A stretch of DNA of 64,000 nt, from positions 56,172,001-56,236,000 of the forward strand of contig CM114271.1 in assembly GCA_050084515.1 (NCBI GenBank), written 5' to 3'. A model generated the notes under the pieces. The model saw only the letters and a program-made list of their open reading frames with translations, made no database searches and was not told the DNA's origin. This DNA is from Blasia pusilla. Its lineage: Eukaryota; Marchantiophyta; Marchantiopsida; Blasiales. Positions 13,422 to 24,089 of the stretch are shown here, piece by piece (within the stretch, counting starts at the first letter, position 1; each line of letters begins with the position of its first letter). The translations under genes and the position numbers were made by a program.

Positions 13422-13502
13422 TGTCATGTGTGTATATTGGATTATCCCCCTTGTATGTGATTCTATACGTGTTTTATGATAATAGGTCTTTCACGGATTT
13501 CA
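13422..13502 (+). repeat. Element A 5' terminal segment (A1), internally shortened
   Basis: The segment starts TGTCATG and contains GGATTAT, then TATGTGATTCTATA, and ends TAGGTCTTTCACGGATTTCA. The same landmarks open and close the A part of the 3' repeat (24,198-24,549: TGTCATG..GGATTAT..TATGTGATTCTATA..AGGTCTTTCACGAAATTCA). The middle 270 bp are missing here. Nothing like the B segment (TTGTGGTACA...) precedes it, so the element appears to begin at TGTC. Confidence 0.55.
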
Positions 13503-13513
13503 CTCAAAGAACT
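13503..13513 (+). promoter_or_regulatory. Primer-binding site, self-priming type
   Basis: CTCAAAGAACT lies immediately after the 5' terminal segment, where the primer site should be. It is not a tRNA 3'-end complement. It is the exact reverse complement of AGTTCTTTGAG at 24,390-24,400 in the 3' repeat, the predicted mRNA 5' end. This matches the self-priming mode known from Tf1 and sushi-type elements. Elements C and D show the same relation with a different sequence. Confidence 0.6.
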
Positions 13514-14999
13514 AGAGTAGATCGATGGTAGCTTCGATTGTGGATCAGTAGGATCTGGTTAGGGCTGATTGTGTACTCAGCCGTGGATGTTCATGGCTTC
13601 TGGCCTATTTTGGAGGTGGAAATCTGGTTTGTGGTTGGTTGGGAAAGAAGCGCCTTGCTGAGAGCTTTCCAACGCGCTTTAGATCGCCGGATTTTGTCAA
13701 GGGAGTTGGAAGTTATCAAGGATTGAAGATTCTTGTTCGTGTTTGACGGTTTTCTGATGTCAAGAGCTTGGAGTGCGGAAGCTTTGTTGAAGTTCATCCA
13801 TATTGGATGAGAGGTTCCTATTGCTACTTGTATTGTGATCTTATGTGAAGCTATCAGCTTGAGTGTGTGGAGCGTTGCGGATTTCTGTGTGCATGAATCT
13901 GGGCGGAAGCGTTGTGGGATTTGCGATTTTGGAGATGTATGGACAGCAAGTTTGTTTGATTTTTAGCTTGGAGTATAGAGCTCGATTATAGCTGATTTTT
14001 TGTGGAGAGATAGCTATGGTGGTCAATTGAATTCAGGTTGAAAAGGATTCAATTTTGGTCGAGGATTTGTGGAGAAATTGCTGATCACAATTTTGCGGAC
14101 TAGCTCAAGGTCTAGCTATGGTGGAGAGCAGATCGGAGGGGTTGGTTGGTGGGTGATTCGTCTGTTGGAGATGCCTATCCCATTGGGGGCACCCTGGTTG
14201 GGCCTCTCTCCATAGCGAAGTATGGCGAACGAGGCGATAGGGGCATGTCTGGGCGTTTTAAGGCTTCGAGGCAACTCGGGGCGAGTGGGCGTGAGAGGCG
14301 GAGTAAGGAGCAAGGAGCAAGCAAGAAAGCTTGCTTGCTTGGGCGTGAGGCAGTTTTTGCAGGATTTGTGATTTGAGTGTTGCATAACTAGTCACCCATC
14401 TTTGGGCTATTCTGCCTGAAAGACGCTTAACTCATGAGTTCTTAACTATGTCAGTGTGCACATTGGTGTAGCTCATTTGGTGCTGTTTGGAGATGTGTTA
14501 GGCGCTTTATGCATCTCAGGTTTTTGGTTGATGGATCTCTAGCGCATAGTATGGTATAGCATCTCCATGCAGGTGATATTTTCAGGTGTTGCGAGTCCAA
14601 CTACCACGTCATCGACCCGTAGCAGAGTAGCTATTGCGTTAGAATTGTGTGGTGGGTTCTGTGGATTCAGGGAGCGCCACGTTTGGTGGATTGTGCTACC
14701 TTGATTTCCATTTGTGATTGGAGGGTTGTCGTTGGACTTCCCGTGTTTGGATCCCCTCCATCGTTGCTTCTTGCTTGCGCGCCCATTGTTAGGGTTGACG
14801 CTGATTTCTAGAGTAGTGTTACTCCTGTGTGTTACCAGTAGTGAGGCTGGTGTAATGACCAATAGACCGTAGGAGGCTTCTTATGGTGATGACAGGTTAG
14901 GTTGCCTACACCCATAGCTAGTAGAGCTAGAATAGTACAACGACATCGACGTCACTTGGTTACTTAGTGGTGGTAATTTGGTGGTGGTGCGGCATCGGC
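13514..14999 (+). other. Element A untranslated leader
   Basis: About 1.5 kb lie between the primer site and the first gag-like codons, without a conserved frame. The leader of element C is of similar size. A small inverted repeat (AAGCAAG..CTTGCTT, about 14,318-14,338) is the only structure noted. Confidence 0.4.
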
Positions 15000-16440
15000 G
15001 TTGGTCATCACGGAGTTGTCTGGTAGTCTGGTTGGGGACTGCAATGGTGGTTTTACATGGAAAGGATTGAGGCATCGGCTACCTTTTCCACTTCCGACGG
15101 TTGATGAAGAGGAGGACGAGGGTGTTCCAAACATTGAGTCTTCTACGTTGTTATCGAGTGTTGCAGCTCGATTGATTTGGGATATGGACGGGATATATGG
15201 GGCCATGAAGGGCCCACGATGATACTCGGGTGTAGTGGGCATCATTGAGTTGGAGGACTTCATGCAAGAGTTTGATACGTGGTGTGATATGCACATGTTG
15301 TGGAACGCCACGTTGTTTACAACCTTCTTGGCTTGGAAGGAGTTGTTTCAGCACTTGGAGGGACCACCCATGGATGATTACCATGAGTTTAGGAAGGACC
15401 ATGTTGCTGAGATTAAGGCGTGGAGACAATATTGGTCTCCAGGCTATGTGTCTATCACCCATGGTGGTATTGGTTGTAGTGCTCCTACTATGCCTGCCAG
15501 CTTGACATTGAGTGGTACGAGTACGAGCCGGAGTGGGGGTACTAGTGGAGGTACCAGTGGGGGTACTAGTGCCCCACCATCGTTCAGCCCGGTTGCAGAG
15601 TTCTTCAAGAGGTTGAAGAAGAACTATCAGGGAGTGAAGACAGAGAAGTTGAGGAGTCTCCAGGAATTTAAGCGAAAGACTGGTGAGAGTCTTCGTTAGG
15701 CATACACTCGTATGCGACGCTTGATTTCACTTACCCAGGGTGTGACTGACGCTCAGGCAATCCAGTTTTGGTATGGGATCTTGGACAGAGAGTTGCGCCG
15801 CAGGGTACGTGATGCTACTCTTATGAGTGATGATTCACCCACATTGACCCATGTGTTTGCTCTATCTGACAAGATTGAGCTTAACATGGTGGAGGAGAGA
15901 GTGGTGACATCCGTATTTAGTAGGGATACAACTACTACTTCTCGTGTTCAACAGTCCACCTCATAGTCTCGTAGTAGTGGTGGTGGTAGTAGTAGTGGGA
16001 GTCGTGGGGGGTACACACGACCTCAGTCAAGTCCTAGAGGGACACCTGCACAGAGACCATTGCCTTCATTTGCTGCCCCGCAGCAAGGACAGTCATGTTG
16101 GACATATGGAGGTGATCATGTTAGGAGGTTTTGTCCCCAAGAGGATGGGAGGCGGACTTTGGAGGATGGGCCTCAGTCGGCCCCAACTCAGTGTGATCAT
16201 TGCGGGAGACCAGGTCATCCTCGAGAACGTTGCTTTGATCTTCATCCAGAGTTGAGATCAGGCCGCGGCCGTGATGGAGTAGCTCCAAGAGTCCGAGGTG
16301 GTAGAGGTGGTAGGGGTGGTAGAGGTGGACCAGTGGTTGGAGAGCCTACGGTGGCTACCCCTACCACTACGACAGAGTCAGCTATGGCTGCCAAGATTGA
16401 GCAGTTGGAGCAGAAGTTGGCTACTATGGCTGGTATCTAG
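15000..16440 (+). pseudogene. gag: Element A gag, broken
   Basis: Gag coats the element RNA and forms the particle. Similarity to gag of C is clear from about 15,180: ELEDFMQEFDTWCDM, then LFQHLEGPPMDDY, then YQGVKTEKLRSLQEFKRKTG and FWYGILDRELRRRVRDA, which resembles the Ty3 gag core. A Ser/Gly-rich linker leads to two zinc knuckles. The first is degraded (CWTYGGDHVRRFC, lacking the second Cys kept in C). The second is canonical CX2CX4HX4C (CDHCGRPGHPRERC, 16,190-16,231). An RGG-like stretch and a short coiled coil (KIEQLEQKLATM) close it. Stops at 15,222, 15,697 and 15,964 break the frame. Confidence 0.75.
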
Positions 16441-17456
16441 CATAGAGCAAGTTCGGGAGCACGGGCTTCCACCTCTTATGGAGGGGATGATCTCTCTTAT
16501 ATGGCGAGTGCAGCACAGGTTGAGAGGCATCAGCTGCAATTACGAGAGGAGCCACTCGAGCGTCAGAGCCACGTGGTGCTACTATGGAGTTGGACCCATA
16601 GAGGGGTGAGGCTAGGAAGCAAGTTAGGCTTCCCCAATCATTCTTGTTGTCTGAGGTGCTGAGGACTCCATCCATGGTTCCTACGCAGCCTATTGAGCCG
16701 ACAGTGAGGAATGAGGCATCTACATCGCGTGTAGTAGACACGGATGCAACATCCAATGCAATATTGCGGATGGCAACTTCAGTGTTGGGATCCCCATTGT
16801 TTTCGGCCATGGAGCTGATGGCTTTAGGAGTTGACTTAGCTCCTGTATTTAGCTAGCAGCCACGTTGTGTGAATGTGGGGATGTTACTGCTACACGTGTT
16901 GAGATGGATGAGGGTGTTGCGGTGGAGCGACCCTCTATGTTAGGTGTAGCATTGAGGACTAGTGCTACTTGGCCAGGTTAGGCGAAGATGGATGCATTAC
17001 CACCGGCCGACCATTGATCGTGAGAGGCTTACACCTGGTGTATGTATGTTGGACAATCGGAGTGGTATATTCCGATTGGTGAGTCCTACACGACAGGTGT
17101 ATAGACCAGATAGAGTCTTATTAGACTCTGGTGCCCAACCTTTGATGTTGGGAAAGACGGCATGTATTGGGAGGTCAGAGCTTGAGCCTTGCCCTTTCCA
17201 GATTCAAACACCACTTGGAGGAGCCAATGATAGGTCTCAATTCATAACACGGGAGAAGTTGTCTGTATAGTTGAGACGAGATCATGCGACTGATAGCTCC
17301 CGGTTGGGAGTACCTGCAGTGGTCACATCAGCCGAGTCGTATGATGTACTAGTTGGAGAAGCAATATTGTATCCGATGGGTTTTCAGATGGATTACTGGA
17401 CTGAGACAACATCTTATAGACCTGGTTGGCAATCCGGGGATGGATGTGTGAGCTAG
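16441..17456 (+). pseudogene. Element A linker and aspartic protease, broken
   Basis: A poorly conserved linker (16,441-16,960) is followed by a retropepsin-like domain that would cut the polyprotein. The active-site motif LLDSGAQPLMLGK lies at 17,118-17,156. It is followed by a beta-rich region ending in the second-loop signature SYDVLVGEAILYPMGF (17,337-17,384). The same blocks occur in D (VLLDSGAQPLMLGKAAC) and, as a relic, in B. Stops at 17,268 and about 17,455 interrupt it, and the frame changes several times in the linker. Confidence 0.7.
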
Positions 17457-18991
17457 GTTCCTATGAGGTTTATTTATGGGGCTCGACCAGGAGGGTCTTC
17501 CCCAACGGTGTTAGCATCTGTGGCTGGTTTTAGTGAAGTAGTCACTTGGCCAGGAGACTTTTTGGAGGGTAATCTTTCTGCTATGAATTCTCTTGTGCAT
17601 GAGGAGGTAGAGGAGGTCCCTAGTTTTGCAGCAGTGGCATCCTCATCGTTGGATGTGCCACTTTGGAGTTCAAGCGGTGCACTGCGGCAAGAGGCTGATC
17701 GCCTAATGCAGGAGGCTTGGTGTGAGGCTGTTATACCTCACGAGGAAGAGGAGGCCCCACGGCGGACTCCTACTTCTGGTCCAGTTGCGTTATCTCCTTT
17801 GGATACTACACCCATTGCATGGCATTATCCGCCGGAGGGCATTTGTGTGTTAGATCTCTTTGGTGGAATTAGCACTGGTTTGGCTGCAGTGTTGCAGGCC
17901 GGTATTCCTCTGCGGAGATACGTGTATGTGGAGCGAGATGAGACGGCCTAGAGAGTCTCATCCCGAAATCAGCTATTCGTGGGTACCAGCGTGCTTTGCC
18001 GTCACACATTTCATTGTTGAGGGCGCAAGACCTTGAGAGGGTTGGTCCTGTGGATTTGGTGATTGCTGGATGGCCATGTTAGAGTCATACATGTGCTGGT
18101 CGTGGTGAGGGATTACACGACCCTAGGTCTCGATTATTTTGGGAGATGTTACGGGTGTTACGACATCTTCAGGTTCATCAGGCACGCGCTCCAACTTACA
18201 TTCTGGAGAATGTTCCATTGGTGGGTGACACTCGGACCCGGATGATGGCGAGTGTTCATGAGGTGCGGTCTTGCATTGGACCAGCGGTGTTGTTGGATGC
18301 AGCGCGAATTGGCTCGCGTGCACATCATCGACATTTGTGGTGGACAAACTTGTTGCCTAGGGAGGTTCTACGTCGAGCATATGATGCAGTGCAACGGGAT
18401 CCTTGCCCTACAGTGGATAGTATCTTGGATACTGAGCGACTTTCTCAAGTGGTGAGGGTTATTGATCGGTCACTCATGGCAGTGGTGAACCGTGTGGGCC
18501 AGCCTAGGATGGCACTACCCACATTTGTGAGGTTTCCCTCATCACATGCCTATAGAGAAGGTGGTCCCGAGCTTGTACGGGATTCTCATATACGACAGTT
18601 GGTGGAGCCTAACGTTGATGAGAGAGAGTATGCGATGGTATTTGCTACTGGTGTGACAACGGTTGCTTCCATTTCTGAGTCTTCACGACGTCATGTGTTG
18701 GGTCAGGCCATGGACCTGAATTGTTTGACCTGGATTTTGAGTCTTGGGATGGCCGAGCAGCATCGACTTTGGACTATGTCTATGGGTCTTCCACCCCTTG
18801 TGATGAGCTCGATGGCTATCGGGATGGTAGAGACATCGCTTGGGGGTGAGGAGAATAATATTTTGCATCCTTGGAATAAATGGGATGTAATGGTTGGGCA
18901 TGTGGAGTTGGTTGCTCATGCTGGTGGAGGAGTTATTTGCTCAGATGATGGTGTAGCTAAGGGTGTACCATCTTGTGAGGGGGTTGCCTAG
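17457..18991 (+). pseudogene. Element A C5-cytosine DNA methyltransferase domain, broken
   Basis: The enzyme type transfers a methyl group from S-adenosylmethionine to carbon 5 of cytosine in DNA. Motifs appear in the normal, non-permuted order. Motif I, the cofactor loop, is VLDLFGGISTGLAAVLQAG (17,848-17,905), followed by YVYVERDETA. Motif IV is DLVIAGWPC with the catalytic Cys (codon 18,077-18,079), then DPRSRLFWEMLRVLRHL. Motif VI is YILENVPL (18,198-18,221). Motif VIII is ARIGSRAHHRHLWWTNL. A target-recognition-sized region follows, then motif X RRHVLGQAMDLNCLTWI (about 18,690-18,738). The order excludes the permuted DRM type and resembles DNMT3 or Dcm-like enzymes. A TAG follows the catalytic Cys at 18,080, another stop lies at 17,949, and one frameshift splits motif I from motif IV. 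It sits between protease and RT, so it belongs to the polyprotein. Confidence 0.85.
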
Positions 18992-19390
18992 CAGCCAATG
19001 GCGTCATCCTCACCCTCTAGTGTGCCAGTGGAGGAGACTTGGGAGCCATTACTTGGGCCCAAGCTTAGGGGAGGTGAGAAATGACGCTTGACACAATTCC
19101 TACGTGCTTATAGGAGTTTTTTTTCCTTTAGCATGAAGGAGTTGGGTGCTTTGGTTGGACCCGATATACGGATTGATTTGGCTAGTGATTCGCCAATCTT
19201 CCGTTGTCCCTACCAATATAGTGATATGGAGAGGGACCTGATTCAGAGTAGGACGTTGGACCTTTTGGAGGTTGGATTAGTGGAGTTGTCACATGGAGAG
19301 TATGCATCAGCCACTATCATGCCTGCTAAAAAGGATGTGCATGGCAACTACACGGATAAGAGGATGTGTGGAGATTACCGTCCTATCAAT

Positions 19391-21725
19391 CGGCAGACCA
19401 AGGCTGATAGGTATGCCATGCCTATACCTGAGCAGATCTTTGACGTGGTGGGACACGCAAAGATTTTTAGTAATTTGGATCTTCGGGTAGGATACCATCC
19501 GTTGCCAATTCGAGAGAGTGACAATGTCGCGACACTCATGACCAAACGAGTGCCAAGCGGAACATTGGAACATTAGCGGGCTCACGCTAAGATGGTTTGC
19601 GCGTTGGAGTAGTCTCGAAGAGGAGACAAGAGACGAGACGCGAGCGAGGCTTCGCGTCTCAAATGTTGTGGTCGCGAACGAGAAACCTGGACCAAACGAG
19701 GAATGAGACTTGAAAGAAGTGGAGTCTAGAAAGTGGGTTGCCAAAAGGAAGAATCCGGATTTGGAACGCCACTAGCGTTTGAGAGTTTCCAACAGTATTT
19801 ATAACCATAACTTTTAGCGCCAAGATGCGTTTGGATCAAATAAGGGTGCGTTGGAAGGCTTATGAAAAGTTGGTTAAACGCACTAAAGATCTTTGCAAAC
19901 GCATGAGAAGCGGCTGAGAAATAACCCGGAAACGACTGTAAGTGGAGTCGGGTTGAGGGCCACAATGAAGGGCCCGACCCTCCTTTTCCAAAGGGGGGCG
20001 GGGGGGGGTTATTGGAGAACCCCAGAAGTACTAGTAAGGGGGAAGGTCTCCATGAGTGCTTGGAACCCGAACCCCACTTTGGGCGCCAGTGAAATCCAAG
20101 AGGGACGTCTAAAATCGCCTCAATAGACTTGGTGCAGGTTTTCCAACCCAACCCCCAAACTCGTGTTCCGTTCCATGCCCTTGAGCCGCCCCGCAGGGCC
20201 CAAAGTGGGGTTCGGGTTCCAAGCACTCTCCGAGACCTTCCCCCTTACTAGTACTTCTGGGGTTCTCCAATAACCCCCCCCCCCCCCTTTGGAAAAGGAG
20301 GGTCGGGCCCTTCATTGTGGCCCTCAACCCGACTCCACTTACAGTCGTTTCTGGGTTATTTCTCAGCCGCTTCTCATGCGTTTGCAAAGATCTTTAGTGC
20401 GTTTGAACCAACTTTCCATAAGCCTTCCAACGCACCCTTATTTGATCCAAACGCATCTTGGCGTTAAAAGTTATGGTTATAAATACTGTTGGAAATTCTC
20501 AAACGCTAGTGGCGTTCCAAATCCGGATTCTTCCTTTTGGCAACCCACTTTCTAGACTCCACTTCTTTCAAGTCTCATTCCGCATTTGGTCCACGTTTCT
20601 CGTTCGCGACCACAACATCTGAGACGCAAAGCCTCGCTTGCGTCTCGTCTCTTGTCTCCTCTTCGAGACTACTCCAACGCGCAAACCATCTTAGCGTGAG
20701 CCCGCTAATGTTCCGATGTTCCGCTTGGCACTCGTTTGGTCATGAGGGTCGCGACAGACAAGGCCAAGAAAGCATTTTGGGGTGTCAACTCTCATGGCAA
20801 GGATTGTTTGTACCAATGGAAATTCTTACCCTTTGGGTTGAAGAATGCACGTGCCGAGTTTCAGAGAGTGATGGACAAGATTCTAGCAGGGTTGGATTTT
20901 GTTCAGTGTTACATTGATGATATATTGGTGTTCAGTAACACGGTGGAGGAGCATCATATACATTTGCAGATTGTGTTTGAACGGTTGAAAGCTCATGGTC
21001 TACGTTTGCATCCAGGCAAGTGTAAGTTCTTCCATGAGGATGTTTAGTACTTGGGTCATGTAATCTATCCAAATGGTTTGGGAGTTCAGCAAGCAAAGAT
21101 GGAGGCTATTGCACTTATTCCTTATCTGGTAGATGTGAGTAGAGTTCGGGCATTCATGGGATTAGCGAACTACTATCGGCAGACCAAGGCTGATAGGTAT
21201 GCCATGCCTACACTTGAGGAGATCTTTGATGTGGTAGGACATGCAAAGATTTTCAGTACTTTGGATCTTTGGGCAGGATACCATCAGTTGCCAATTCGAG
21301 AGAGTGACAAGGCCAAGACAGCATTTTGGGGTGTGAACTCTCATGGCAAGGATTGTTTGTACTAGTGGAAATTCTTACCCTTTGGGTTGAAGAATGCACC
21401 TGCCGAGTTTTAGAGAGTGATGGATAGGATCCTAGCAGGGTTGGATTTTGTTCGGTGTTACATTAATGATATCTTGGTGTTCAGTAACATGATGGAGGAG
21501 CATCAGAGACATTTGCAGATTGTGTTTGAACGGTTGAAAGCTCATGGTCTACGTTTGCATCCAGGCAAGTGTAAGTTCTTCCATGAGGATGTTTAGTACT
21601 TGGGTCATGTGATCTATCCAAATGGTTTGGGAGTTCAGCAAGCAAAGATGGAGGCTATTGCACTTATTCCTTATCTGGTAGATGTGAGTAGAGTTCGGGC
21701 ATTCATGGGATTAGCGAACTACTAT
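19391..21725 (+). repeat. 549-bp tandem duplication within the element A RT domain
   Basis: Unit 1 begins CGGCAGACCAAGGCTGATAG at 19,391. Unit 2 begins with the same bases at 21,177 and ends where CGGAGGTATGTG resumes at 21,726. Unit 2 spans 549 bp. Unit 1 spans 1,786 bp, which becomes exactly 549 after subtracting the 1,232-bp foldback and its 5-bp duplication. The length is 183 codons, so the duplication is in frame. CGG (TATCGG/AATCGG) at the junction suggests slippage or unequal recombination. The units differ at only a few positions, so the duplication looks younger than the element. Confidence 0.9.
19525..20756. mobile_element. Foldback (long inverted repeat) insertion with 5-bp target duplication
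   Basis: The insertion is 1,232 bp. It starts TGTCGCGACACTCATGACCA and ends with the near-perfect reverse complement (TGGTCATGAGGGTCGCGACA). It is flanked by GACAA on both sides (19,520-19,524 and 20,757-20,761). Removing it plus one GACAA restores the RT reading as in the second RT repeat, and makes the two repeat units equal at 549 bp. The arms are about 565 bp each (19,525 to about 20,088, and about 20,195-20,756) around a roughly 105-bp spacer. They contain runs of G near 19,995-20,010 and of C near 20,274-20,287. There is no coding capacity: the matching open frames on opposite strands are mirror images of the arms. How it is mobilised is unknown. Confidence 0.85.
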
Positions 21726-22619
21726 CGGAGGTATGTGAAAGGATTTAGTGTTATGGCAAAGCCTTTGAACCAATTGCTGAAATCAGATCAAGAGTGGCAC
21801 TGGGGAGATGATCAGGAGAGAGCTTTTGTGGAGCTCAAGGCCCAGTTGGTGACGGCGCCTATCTTGAGGAGACCTATCAGAGGGCGCCCATTTGAGTTAC
21901 ACACTAATTGGAGTAGGTTGGGACTTGGAGCGGTGTTGACACAATATGATGATGAGCACATGGAGTTTGTGGTGGCCTATGCAAGTCGTTCAAATAATGC
22001 AGCGGAGTCTTGCTACAGTTCATATGAGGGAGAGTAATTGGCAGTAGTGTGGGTTGTGGCACACTTTAGGTGTTACTTGTTTGGCACATAGTTTACCCTT
22101 GTTATTGACCACCAGCCGCTCAAGTGGTTGATGGAGTCTGACAAGCTTACAGGGAAGCTTGCACGGTGGGCCCTTATCTTACAGGAGTATGACTTCCAGG
22201 TGGTACATAGACTTGGAGTTGCCACCAATGCTGATGGGTTGAGTAGGAACCCATGTACTAGCCAAGAGGATACAACTAGGGCTAGATGGCATGACAAGAT
22301 TGATGAGGAGATGGTGCTAGGTTGGCATGCATCCGCCTTTTTATGTTGGTTAGGAGTGGAGTCTAATATGGAGGACCACATGACATCTTACTCTAGTCAG
22401 AGGGTAGATAGCCAGCCTTCAGATCCTAAGGTTGGAGATGGTGGGACGGATCAACGTGATATTCATGATGATACACCAACGCATATGCGTTGGTGTTGGA
22501 GTTCCTACGGACCAGTAGGGTGCTAAGCATAGTGAGTGCCAAGGAGCGAGACCGTGTTCTTCAACGTGCTCAGAGGTATCGATTGGAGGGAACACATATT
22601 CTCCGTATGTGGGAGGATG

Positions 22620-23905
22620 GTAGAGTATGAGTAGTGCCGCATCTGGCTCATAGAGAGCGCATTGTGCGACATGCCCATGAGGAGTTGGGACATTTTGGGG
22701 TAAAGCGTACATATAGCTTACTCCTTGGTCAGTATTGGTGGCGTGGCATGCATACTCAGGTGCAATAGTTGGTGTCACGTTGTATGGTTTGTGACCAGGT
22801 GAGGGCATCATTCAATGCCCCTACACCACAGTTACACCCCTTGCCTATTATGGGGTTTGGTTACCGTTGGAGTGTGGACTTTGCGGGACCGTTACCATTG
22901 ACTGTACGACATCATCGATATGTGTTGGTGATGGTGGAGCACTTCTCCAAGTGGATTGAGTTGGTGGCATTACCGGACAAGGCAAGTGAGGGAACGGCGT
23001 ATGCGTTTCTTGATAGAGTGCTTAGTTATTTTGGTGCACCAGCTGAAGTGCTGACCGACCAGGGTACAAAGTTTCAGGGTGAGTTTCAGGTCTTGTGTGA
23101 TAAGGCGTTGATTGATCATGGAACCACGTCTCAAGATCATCCAGAGGCGGATGGTTTGGCTGAGCATGTGGTTCAGACGGTAAAGAGGGCATTGCGCAAG
23201 TATGGCCTACAGAAGGGGCATCTTGGAGACAAGGATATTCAGTTGCCATGGTTAGCCATAGGGTATAGGTTCAGTCGCCAAGCATCCTTGGCTTCCTTCT
23301 CAGCTTATTTTCTGTTATACGGCCGAGATCTAGACTTGCTAGGAACAATTCGTCGGGAGTCTAGTGAGGTGGTGAATCTTGATGACCCAAAGGTGTGGAT
23401 GAAAGTGTGTTCAGAGCAGGCAGAGCTCTTTCGGAGAGTTATGCCAACAGCTTTTGAGAATCTTGCCATTGCTCAACACAGGGATACGTTGCGGTATGCA
23501 ACCATTCGGGATGGAGGTTATCGACCATCGATTTGTAGGTTCCATGTGGGGGACTATGTCTATTTGCAACAGATTGCACCGACAACGTTGGATGTGACGG
23601 TAGGCCGCACTATTTTACGAGTGCGAGAGGTGTTAGCTTCTGGAGTTCTCATGTTGGAGGGTCGTGATGGAGTTGTTTGGAAGGACCATGTGCATAATTG
23701 TGCACCATGTCATCTTGCAAATGTGGATGATACTGTTGACCTAAGCTTAACCATGATACATGCTAGCTTGAGGTGCATGTTGTGTGGATTTGCTGGTAAC
23801 GCAGCCCGTATGTTGGTGTGTGATCGGTGTTGTAGGGGTTGGCACATGATGTGTTTGACTCCACGTATGGATGTTGTTCCTACTGGAAGGTGGGTTTGTC
23901 CTTGA
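22620..23905 (+). pseudogene. Element A DDE integrase with C-terminal PHD finger
   Basis: Integrase joins element DNA to the chromosome. The N-terminal HHCC zinc domain is HRERIVRHAHEELGHFG, then CMVC. The core has the first Asp in YRWSVDFAGPL (22,862-22,894), the second in VLTDQGTKF (23,050-23,076) and the Glu in EADGLAEHVVQTVKRAL. The C-terminal part has FHVGDYVYLQ, an SH3-like fold. There is no chromodomain. Instead a PHD-type zinc finger ends the protein: LRCMLC, then MLVCDRCCRGWHMMCLTP, then GRWVC (about 23,770-23,902). PHD fingers usually read H3 tails, often H3K4 methylation. The last Cys pair is incomplete because of the stop at 23,903, while D keeps it (WMCLRC). One stop (22,769 region, before LVSRCMVC) breaks the HHCC part. 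From 22,770 to 23,905 the frame is fully open. Confidence 0.85.
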
Positions 23906-24074
23906 TATACTTAAGAGAGGTAGATGACTTCATCTTTGCATGATATGGATTACAGATGTGCGACTAACGATGGGGCAACCTAGCATCTGGCTTTCTGATT
24001 CGTGCTCCCACGAAGGTGTATAGCATGTAGTAGATGTATAAGGCTACTTGGGAGTTAGAGGGACCTAACCGCCA

Positions 24075-24088
24075 GTTAGGGGGGCAAG
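24075..24088 (+). promoter_or_regulatory. Polypurine tract of element A
   Basis: GTTAGGGGGGCAAG stands directly before the terminal repeat start TTGTGGTACA, the position expected for plus-strand DNA priming. Element D has the equivalent ACTAGGGGGGCG directly before its repeat on the minus strand. Confidence 0.65.
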
Positions 24089-24089
24089 T

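Larger units (their letters stand above)
19040..22520 (+). pseudogene. Element A reverse transcriptase and RNase H, interrupted and duplicated
   Basis: The frame starts after the hinge ETWEPLLGPKLRGG. RT shows PAKKDVHGNYTDKRMCGDYR and INRQTKADRYAMP (19,323-19,425), LDLRVGYHPLPI, then FLPFGLKNA and CYIDDILVF, the catalytic loop (20,911-20,937). RNase H follows with FELHTNWSRLGLGAVLTQY (21,892-21,948), SCYSSYEGE, and LVIDHQPLKWL. Downstream is the usual LARWALILQEYDFQVVHR connection (22,162-22,215). A 1,232-bp foldback insertion splits the first RT at 19,525, and a 549-bp stretch is repeated in tandem. The second repeat has CYINDILVF, an Asp-to-Asn change in the catalytic pair. Stops at 21,046, 21,364, 21,410, 21,595, 22,036 and 22,090 add to the damage. 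Confidence 0.85.

Noticed and set aside
17457-18991. A host DNA methyltransferase gene (CMT, DRM or DNMT3)
   Set aside because: No introns; flanked directly by retroviral-type protease and RT in the same orientation; present at the same place in four copies.
19307-20917. Mirror-image open frames on both strands (about 145 and 126 codons, plus pairs near 19,893-20,387)
   Set aside because: They are the two arms of the foldback insertion read outward; the matching protein text comes from the inverted repeat, not from coding constraint.
23700-23905. A chromodomain at the integrase C-terminus, as in chromoviruses
   Set aside because: The Cys/His spacing fits a PHD finger; no aromatic chromodomain pattern is seen in A or D.
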